From contig CACPQA010000011.1 in the NCBI GenBank assembly GCA_902635965.1, positions 1 to 59,241 on the forward strand: a DNA stretch of 59,241 nucleotides, read 5' to 3'. The translations under genes and the position numbers were made by a program. This DNA is from an uncultured Bacteroidota bacterium (lineage in GTDB: Bacteria > Bacteroidota > Bacteroidia > Flavobacteriales > Flavobacteriaceae). The first letter of the stretch is position 1; every line of letters starts with the position of its first letter. Under the pieces are notes generated by a model, which was not told where the DNA came from, ran no database searches, and was given only the letters and a program-made list of their open reading frames with translations. Of this stretch, positions 58,801-59,241 are shown one piece after another.

Positions 58801-59241
58801 TATAATTACCCAAGATGTCGTAGACGCAGGAGGAGTAATTAACAGTGTTACTGTCACTGCCAGTAGTACAGGCAACCCAGGAGGTGTAACAGATCGAAGT
58901 GACGATGGAGACGACACCGATGGAAACACCACCGATGATAATACAGAACTTGTTATCAATCCAAATCCAATTGTAGAGGCGACCAAAACAGCATCTTTAA
59001 CAGATAACAACAATAATAACATCAATGACCTTGGTGATACGATAGTTTATACCATTACAGTACAAAATAAAGGTAACGTTACTTTATCAGGACTTACCTT
59101 AACAGATACTTTAACAGATGGAAACGCAGCATCACTGACTTTAAATGCAGGTCCTACCTTTACAAGTGCGAGTGCAGGTTCTCTACAAGGAACTCTCACG
59201 GTTGGAGAGATAGCTACTTACACAGCAACCTACACAGTCAA
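37862..59241 (+). CDS. Second giant repeat surface protein, at least 7126 aa, 3' end missing
   Basis: A single frame stays open from 37862 to the last base. The N-terminus reads as a signal peptide (RRFYLTLYVLFLWGITFAQ, cleavage before GQSP), but no ATG or GTG is available: an in-frame TAG ends at 37861, so translation must begin at TTG 37862 or 37868. The body holds about 36 DUF11-like beta-sandwich repeats of roughly 143 residues. Their consensus runs xEVTKTATVTDNGDG, then GDxINYTITVENKGN, then GExATYTATYTIT, then SDDGDDTDGNTTDDPT. A Ca-binding/carbohydrate-binding block (residues about 1615-1989) and several inserted guest domains follow in the middle. Export by T9SS is expected but the C-terminus is outside. 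Frame was checked at many points by hand, not at every codon. Confidence 0.93.
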   Translation, partial: MILRRFYLTLYVLFLWGITFAQGQSPILEVTTYSDVVTDSDNTVNATDVVVFTVKAKNISNLALSSLTISHTLKGINGSTLTLNSSPTFLSNSSGSAAGSLAAGETGTYVATYTFDAAGVSAGGISLTVTGTASTPGNTNNITDPSDDGDDSDGNTINDPTQVAAGSTVTALEGTKLENYVDNDGNGTIGLGDQLEYIITVYNKGEEQLDAVTLFDVLKDQNNNVLALIAPFTPPGPIFVSSNQNSTNGNLLVGETVTYKAVYVVQQGAVDSGGLNNCLDIQADGVNSNRRVTDRADDGIDNDGNVVDDCTESTITTTATLEVTKVATVQDVNGNSQNDPGDIINYNIRVENKGNVTLSGLVLSENFDDGNGSTVQLNHNPIFQSSSLGSAAGSLKVAEVAIYTASYTITAPVANTGSVSNSLTATANSPGNSGDVIDVSDDGIDNDGNTENDSTTTSLTIDKRIEATKTYKVADNGDGENGVGDVVTFTITVQNTGQIGLSGITLVDLLTDCTGTLTLTMASGPTWNSNSAGSAQGSLNPGEIGTYTATYTIGNAEIGSGCILNTVSVTANSPGNTGDVTDVSDDGNDADGNLVDDKTRIDFTVDPAVEVVKTGVLVDNGNNLPGVGDTAVFTIVVTNKGNTALTSITLTETFQRGNGTSISLDAGPTFNSSTGGSAAGSLQTGESATYTASYTVDATDIATTRVQNQVTVSAQTLDGSLTRTDVSDDGNDLDGNTQNDPTEVRLNFNPILEATKTVSMSSNANPVIGDIAEYTITIENKGNVDVNNLNLNDTFVGLAGASIQLNGGPTFQSATAGSTATTVKRNGIVTYTASFTVNQASVDSGGFRNTVVVTGSNPGSSAADVIEASDDGIDDDGNLTNDPTDVVIGEVPEIEVTKTATFTDNDSSGAISLGDRIDYTILVQNLSNVTLDNISVSDDLQDINLTVTKTLDTGPSFVSSNQGSAFGTLKPNEIATFQGTYIIRQVDVDAGGLSNQASVTAQTPSDATITDASDDGNDFDQNTVDDRTETIIPRVPGIEVTKTSTITDNNGDNSYGVGDTVVYTITVVNTGNLDFTSVVLEDVLSKINGGTLALTVTPTFKSSTLGSDAGSLKVSETATYVASYTIAQDAIDGGGLSNQVSVTADSLTASVTDLSDDGIDNDGNTTDDPTENILFGTLSLEATKTATVTDVDGDGEDSLGDIINYIISVENKGTESLQNFTVTDTFVDANGNTLTLNATPTTSYPDLLAPGAVKTYVASYTIAQNALDNGGVRNSALVRASNVAGTIYVEDISDDGNDADGNTVTDTTDTLITPNPSLNLTKTYVNKDNDMDGKISVGDNIVYTFSLLNDGNVTQRFIYITDHITDFNGNVRQLDAFASPNNLNFISATQGSSNGTLISGEIATYTATYTVQNTDTASGGISNTASATSYVYVNGDPVVHAIDQSDDGDDNDGNTENDPTLSYLGDLPQLEVTKTATYTGYANGADPGDVAVFTIKVENKSTHPRDIIKDLTFSDDLKDAFLRDKTMTSTVTFNSATAGSANGTVTLGETATYTASYTITQSDIDTGGLRNQITFEGNTVRNPVPAEKDVKDVSDNGIDTDGNTEDDPTFLVLGTDSDGDNIPDTTDIDDDNDGILDRDEQCLTFLLDGTSFETYSGSFPPSSPANRNTAYPNTTVAPPFTSINGDGEVWSQSQGPQGTTFSPYQGFYFIELLSNAANGNDASYWDKTAYGSNGNYDRILVIENVYPNRSYGISFYHKEGGRFVATHAGGGSTLLQIQSMQTNYAISDITSATSSWQSKTVTFTTDAQTTRVAIMFSAYAPGINSSIQLDAISMTASKSCTPDIDGDGVPNGLDLDSDNDGIYDVVESGNEALDTNFDGVINGFDTGFADSDNDGASDQAELNTAKDSDSDSILDAFELDSDGDGCNDTEEAGYTDPNSDGLLGPNPVTQNSNGKVTSGSDGYTTPQDLNNDNTFDFRDENYDVGCYNPSLQIVKSAVVSDTNVNGLTDVGDIITYTVVVTNTGGLPILFTNIDDKLKYGSTTQTLTLDWSSTSTDVTVGPRTNLYYYSNRVDDTYQQWNENGGNQGAYESEWGYPPDIPYYFNTNSGSSYSDVDWVFQTNGFGNTRNTYSYAGTDNRVHRYSRISNQNNATYYVYQDVTLEANTEYTVSVYAAAPNSSYYNTNNDYEKLRFVHRPPGGSDIYGSYNRVSGPVTNNSSNNNTGWTRYHHTFTTGVAGSYRVGFSAPYFANSWTRIWGAQLEKGSRPTAYIYTYSNRSSTITQTTQADPSSGALPQGESAVYTALVTITQDMMDTATEISNQVTITGSFTSPGGISGTTFDVSADNDNSDGNTEDDPTIITLDVNNQLEVTKTATTTDINGNGQIDAGDRINYEITIENTGNTSLKNFTVTDTLTRSSGVTVTQFTDTTSFTLKEIKNLFTYSNHQDDNDYDWEHTGVSGWALNNWGYPVDEPYYFSSTSGDSYSNVDYYFQTSGLGRTRSPSTTGGDNRSGRHSRIHNNNVTSRYYYQNVTLEANTEYTVSVYANAYNSSYDDPVTGEQFRFVFRPPGGSDTFSQYNTMPTYINNWSFERYSYTFTTGAAGSYRVGIAPPYAQGYGGLFWGAQLEKGSTATTYIYTWSGQAVKPSDALPISTSVTTTYIEWSSGYPNNTSINALIIQNSSGTKYAFDNPYGNGRRSILEVEPQNFAAYNSRPTSSYFDNGYLGEFNGNRYYLETTGWNWSTHNNNANQSGGYLFVPNTKEEWDWMMTRLQSVSNGQWHYTGIYQVNNSDYQSDQIKGGWTARDGSYVLMPGESTVLVPGGKAEYEFTHTITQVDVDDGTLLNQVFVSAEGTSLVTETSDDGIDNDGNTVDDPTVIEISKQSSVTIAKTATVSDVNGDGLNGVGDIIEYTIVVTNTGNTQLTTTTILDSLTDGLGNARSLNTTVTYVSTVATVTIQVAKQNLFYYSNQIDDTHQQWNESYSGIDGSHQAEWGWPPGIPYYFNTSSGRSYSGVDYVFQTNGSGTTRSPYIYPGTDQAASLYSRIDNDARPNDYVYQNVTLEANTKYTVSVYAAAYSSSYVNSGNTYDRLRFVYRTPGGSTNYGPYNSITGWVQNNNAASSNTGWARYSYSFTTGQAGQYRVGFTVLYNGNNGGRFWGAQLEKGDLSRLIYTESSIAPTYNAPADTMTTTIDDNRILESRSVDNYTASYTITQDDVDSKFLSNTATFTGFDPDGTTVVSKTADDGDPTNGDEDPTIISLASTSTLDVFKSAIVQDVNGSQVNDLGDIIVYTIVVSNTGYTTISALTCSDTLTDFSGTALSYNAPISTVSATSGSTSSTLAVAGVTTFTASYTITQSDVNSGGVSNTILILGSSSGLTDNVTATYEMATPLETASPVLELTKTFTTTDNNSNGQVDLGDTINYTITAENKGNVILTGLTLTDTLTDLLSNTLTLTSGPTYSSSTDGSTSQGTITMGETETYLATFVISQAAMDAGAVFNTVSAVASSPANSNNVTDTSDNGQDGDGNTIDDQTKTEFNIVSNLRVSKTAQVQDVNSNTINDVGDIIVYSIVVTNTGGVKVKSLKTSDTLKDGNGLTLNLNTPLQTVTSTSGSTSSTLLIRGSTTFTTSYTITQSDLNSGRVRNIIEVIGSTTTNSDNTSNTTDVITELSTVSPVIEITKIASITDNGDGVNGVGDIVNYFITVDNKGNVPVTVPISFTSADIATNSDGAHSVFAADMDGDGDMDILSASHNDDTIAWYENNGDANPTWTKNVIATNADKAFSVIAADMDADGDMDIVSASSDDNTIAWYENDGAADPTWTAANIVTNAIRARSVKAADLDGDGDMDIVSASHDDNTIAWYENNGAANPVWTKAVIATDALQARDVFVADMDGDGDLDILSASCFDDTIAWYENNGAANPTWTAANIATTADCAKGVFAADMDGDGDMDIISASGNDDTIAWYENNGAADPTWTAADIDTNADNAIYAFAADIDGDGDMDIASASNNDDTIAWYENNGAADPTWTKAVITTSADAAKFVYVADMDGDGDKDIVSASFNDDTVAWHENNPDIDDILSDGNGNLLSLTTSLTYQSTTKTITTNLGVGAVDFTSTGNGKWEYMHPSSAANYNYGQYSKWGFFRSRQDSQTQQGLLEFDDGRTVQAGYTYVGAYNGHSYMRNNSGVTWENQRNIAISIGGYLANLTSPGEKEYLNSVLPNNWYWVGLYQDVNDPDYSEPAGGWKWLDGKKEEKLGVNIWITNEPNDTGNSNSKGYIYISSNNIRTADRANSGSYKYIIEFNDGRTSQAGFTRLNGTFEGHTYFVSAAAVTWDVANSTAQSLGGYLLVVDSTHEWGWMQDQEPDWDNFVNSNPHWIGLSQDPNAYDFAEPQGGWRWVNGVPLQGPLTTYTVTDTIDGDATIGRDNIDRYTAKYVITQSDVDSGFISNVVSLTGSSPGRTNDGFDKSDDGDDTDGNTIDDPTETTFTASPSMEVTKVATVTDVNNNGSNDLNDIIEYTIYIENTGNVNLTTPTLVDLLTDGVGSNLNAQLNGPSYQSQTLSPTRININVTVAQVDGVDKYFIDGVAQKELVLQKGYTYRFNQSNGSNSSHPLRLSSMIDGTHSGGTSYTTSVTIVGTPGNAGAYTEIYVTDSTPKLYYYCSTHSKMGGNTYITGTIAGQQGIIRPNEVMTYTASYTISGASASTAFISNIVTVTTSSPGNNGDIVDIADDGIDDDGNTTNDPTIIELVPDPKFEVTKTGTQTFDNGDGILSPGDKITYTISIQNTGNLLIDDITLTDTMVDGNGVSLNLDSGLSFVTSSLGSASNTLQLTEVATYTAIYTITNATANSGLVSNSIYAVGSAGGLTNNVTDTSDDGDDTDGNTVDDGTEIVIPELPSIEVTKTFTTNDLNGNGRIDIGDRINYTITVSNTGNQDLTGLNLTEDFTNLTTDTLTLSTGPTYSSSTHGNAQGLLVFGEMETYVATFIVNQLAVDGAGVRNSVLATISSPGNSNNVTDTSDDGDDTDGNTTDDATITEVSANPSIEVTKTATVNDTNSNSRTDTNDIITYTITVVNTGDTEVNTITFNDIISTSRGDQLSLTANPARISTSAGSPVGTLKVSETAIYTAQFIINATAYNSEFIANTVTVTADAIGLSGNVSDTSDDGDDSDGNTENDPTITVMTPQSAVEVTKTFTVIDDGNSDITVGDIVRFNIAVENTGNAPLSGLTIEDVLKDGNGNVLPMTDGPYYVSGTLSSTVGNLKIGEVATYVAFYTINQQAYDSTKISNVATATASSAYGTNDAVDVSDDGNDADGNTTDDPTEVIITSQARVNVEKTASVFDNGDGFTNTGDTINYVIKVTNNGISQLSSVTLTDVLTDNASNTLTLTNGPNFVSASQGSASGTLKVGEIATYSASYNIQTAAANTGAIFNSVDVIASSPGQTFDVSDKSDDGDDTDGNTLNDPTEVKMDFSAVLDISKTVSITDTNNNNINDVGDVAIYTIRARNAGNVTLSSLTITDTLTDGTSSTLILSSGPTFVSSSSGSATGTLVVGETATYSATFLINQSALDSGGLFNSVYGAASSPGNTNNATDTSDDGDDSDGNTTNDPTETILSRLPLVEATKIATVTDNNSNGVTDLADTVVYTIRVENKGNVTLSGVTLADTLTDGNSSTLNLTSGPTFTSASAGSSQGTLTVGETATYTASYTITQAALDTGSVNNSVLVTASSPGQTRNVTDTSDDGDDSDGNTTDDVTEISITNSPSLEVTKTATITDNGDGVVGKGDVVRYTISTKNTGNVTLSNLSVADVLLDTNSSTLTMDFGPSFAGASQGSAAGTLKVGETANYSALYIITQAVVDAGGLSNQASATASSPGNNGDVTDMSDDGDDTDGNNTDDPTDTTITASPSLEVTKTAAVTDNGDGKTGVGDVINYTIRVENKGNVTLSNLSLVDTMVDGKSQSISLTNGPSFSNSTQNSLPGTLKPGEIANYGGYYIINNATSKTALVSNSILATASSPGQSNNVTDTSDDGDDNDGNTTNDPTIVEMSPNPIIEATKTASVTDSNGNSANDQGDIITYTIAVENKGNTVLTGITLSDTFVDNVGNSLTLNQGPTFTSSTAGSAQGTLTAGEIATYTATYTIQADAAATGKIRNRVLVTASSPGNSDDVIDLSDNGDDNDGNTVNDFTEVLATAEPKIEATKTATVTDNGDGYTGQGDIIVYTITVSNTGGITLSNVTLVDVLVDGNNNNLALTSGPTLTSATAGSNATTLQATGVLTYTATYTISQAAAYTSSVKNRVTVTASSPGQSNNVTDISDDGDDTDGNTTDDSTDIDIDPVPLIEVTKTASVTDDGNGITGTGDVINYVITIENKGNVTLSSLTVTDSLTDANGVSLVMGNGPYFSGANQGSGLGTLLPGEIATYRAYFIITDAAALTGAISNIATATASSPGQTNNVSDTSDDGDDTDGNTTNDPTVVEITPNPLLEVTKIATVTDNGDGINGASDIIRYTITVENKGNVVLSGMTLNDRLVDGNGSLLSFTNSPTFNSSTAGSSQGTLTVGETATYTATYTISQDAANTGLISNIVSATASSPGQTNNVSDTSDDGDDSDGNTIDDPTIITTVSAGRIEVTKVASVTDTNSNSKNDTSDIIVYTITVANTGSVTLSGITLNDTLTDGSGGGLNLTSGPTFTSNTGGSAQNVLVAGESATYTASYTITQAAANTGSVNNTLQVTASTPGNTNDVTDVSDDGDDTDGNTTNDPTIVLTSSDSSIETTKTSVVVDTNSNSKTDQGDVIVYLITIRNTGNITLSSVTVTDTLTDGNGGSLSLDSGPTFVSNSSGSAQGTLVSGEIATFTATYTISAAAEKTPRINNTATGIASTPGNSGDVTDVSDNGNDGDGNTTNDATVVDITPNPSMEVTKEGTVTDNGDGTLGVGDTVNYSITVENKGNVNLTSPVLVDTFTDSSGKALALTTSPTFSFADLGSLEGTIKPDETAHYAATYIITQDVVDAGGVINSVTVTASSTGNPGGVTDRSDDGDDTDGNTTDDNTELVINPNPIVEATKTASLTDNNNNNINDLGDTIVYTITVQNKGNVTLSGLTLTDTLTDGNAASLTLNAGPTFTSASAGSLQGTLTVGEIATYTATYTV
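37940..42704 (+). repeat. DUF11-like repeats 1-11 of giant 2
   Basis: Eleven uninterrupted units begin at about 37940, 38366, 38821, 39253, 39685, 40117, 40537, 40972, 41399, 41812 and 42269. Each starts near (L/I)E(V/A)TKT and ends near DxDGNTxxDPT, with an acidic calcium-type motif at the junction. Confidence 0.9.
42705..43826 (+). other. Calcium-motif / carbohydrate-binding-like block
   Basis: Begins DSDGDNIPDTTDIDDDNDGILD, holds a beta-rich module with a FET...SGSF start, a YFIEL phrase, and an SWQSKTVTFTTDAQTTRVAIMF end, then more DxDxDG repeats (DIDGDGVPNGLDLDSDNDG and further). Such blocks are common in flavobacterial adhesins. It separates repeat 11 from repeat 12. Confidence 0.7.
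44050..44690 (+). other. WGAQLEKG module, copy 1
   Basis: About 213 residues from NLYYYSNRVDDTYQQWNE, through YYVYQDVTLEANTEYTVSVY and FTTGVAGSYRVGF, to WGAQLEKG. It interrupts repeat 12 after its TVGPRT and before GALPQGESAVYTALVTIT. Beta jelly-roll is likely. Confidence 0.8.
45172..45775 (+). other. WGAQLEKG module, copy 2
   Basis: Same pattern as copy 1 (NLFTYSNHQDD; YYYQNVTLEANTEYTVSVY; GAAGSYRVGI; WGAQLEKG). It interrupts repeat 13 and is followed directly by a lectin-like module. Confidence 0.8.
45832..46290 (+). other. C-type-lectin-like module, permuted order
   Basis: First YIEWSSGYPNN and RSILEVE (normally the C-terminal half of a C-type lectin), then YLGEFNGNRYYLETTG, GGYLFVPNTKEEW, YTGIYQVNNSDY and GGWTARDG. 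It lies in the same repeat as WGAQLEKG copy 2. Confidence 0.55.
46738..47360 (+). other. WGAQLEKG module, copy 3
   Basis: NLFYYSNQIDDTHQQWNE through YVYQNVTLEANTKYTVSVY and GQAGQYRVGFT to FWGAQLEKG. It interrupts repeat 14 between VTIQVAK and the closing VDNYTASYTIT. Confidence 0.8.
49043..50053 (+). repeat. Seven VCBS/FG-GAP repeats, 153-bp period
   Basis: Units of 51 residues contain ADMDGDGDMDI, then LSASHNDDTIAWYENNG, then ADPTWT. The seventh is shortened. The DxDxDGDxD loops bind calcium in the integrin-like beta-propeller family. The array interrupts a DUF11-like repeat that begins at about 48875. Confidence 0.92.
50200..51040 (+). other. Two C-type-lectin-like modules in tandem
   Basis: Unit 1 has LLEFDDGRTVQAGYTYVG, YNGHSYM, WENQRNIAISIGGYLANL, WYWVGLYQDVNDPDYSEP and GGWKWLDG. 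Unit 2 has YIIEFNDGRTSQAGFTRL, FEGHTYF, GGYLLVV, HWIGLSQDPNAYDFAEP and GGWRWVNG. Unit 2 lacks the last third of a normal C-type lectin and merges back into the DUF11-like repeat. Confidence 0.75.
51530..51860 (+). other. Cupredoxin-like domain inside repeat 19
   Basis: About 110 residues from QVDGVDKYFIDGV to GTIAGQ, including ELVLQKGYTYRFNQ, then SSHPLRLSS (His at 51656), then YYYCSTHSKMGG (Cys 51806, His 51815, Met 51824). The His...Cys-x2-His-x2-Met order matches a type 1 copper site. The domain interrupts the repeat that starts at 51302. Confidence 0.72.
52085..59241 (+). repeat. DUF11-like repeats 20-36 of giant 2
   Basis: About 17 uninterrupted units of roughly 430 bp, beginning near 52085, 52517, 52952 and so on to 58972. 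The last is cut by the window end. No guest domain was seen here. Confidence 0.9.

Noticed and set aside
37957-59025. Many minus-strand ORFs rich in Ser, Pro and Val
   Set aside because: They are antisense shadows of the acidic DGDDTDGNT-type repeats and recur with the same period. They have no start or promoter signals of their own.

Overview
The window looks like the chromosome of a marine Flavobacteriia-type Bacteroidetes. The DNA is AT-rich with a standard genetic code. Promoter -7 elements match the Bacteroidetes TAnnTTTG type, and there is a SusC-like TonB receptor with an N-terminal carboxypeptidase-regulatory domain. One giant surface protein ends in a type IX secretion (T9SS) type A sorting domain. 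No rRNA, tRNA, CRISPR array, transposase or phage gene was seen.

Region 1 (1-7240) is housekeeping: the 3' part of priA, the ribosomal operon rpsF-rpsR-rplI, hisS, convergent trxB, and a short SulP anion transporter without a STAS domain. Region 2 (7227-21793, minus strand) is one 13.9-kb gene for a 4620-residue secreted protein, translationally coupled to a small lipoprotein gene. The giant carries two LamG domains, three cassettes of BspA/DUF285 repeats (29 repeats in all), a recent 363-bp tandem duplication, GLUG repeats, many Ig-like repeats, a lectin-like insert, 13 thrombospondin-type-3 repeats and a T9SS tail.

Region 3 (21861-36806) is a catabolic island. A secreted amidohydrolase reads rightward. 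On the minus strand follow TetR, a MaoC-like hydratase, a double acyl-CoA dehydrogenase, a TonB receptor and an acyl-CoA ligase. A divergent operon encodes carboxyltransferase, biotin carboxylase/BCCP and a crotonase. Together they could import a hydrophobic or branched acid, activate it to the CoA ester, oxidise it, carboxylate the enoyl-CoA and hydrate it, as in leucine/isovalerate or acyclic-terpenoid degradation. A small bestrophin-like membrane protein gene follows.

Region 4 (37862 to the window end) is a second giant gene. It is open for at least 7126 codons, starts at a TTG codon, and has about 36 DUF11-like beta-sandwich repeats of roughly 143 residues. In the middle third, whole foreign domains sit inside individual repeats at about the same place: three copies of a WGAQLEKG module, C-type-lectin-like modules, a seven-copy VCBS/FG-GAP array, and a cupredoxin-like domain with an H, C, H, M ligand set. 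The first giant shows the same habit, with a lectin module and another beta module inserted in the same loop of its own repeats. This host-repeat/guest-domain design is the most unusual thing in the window. All family assignments come from reading motifs; no database search was run.
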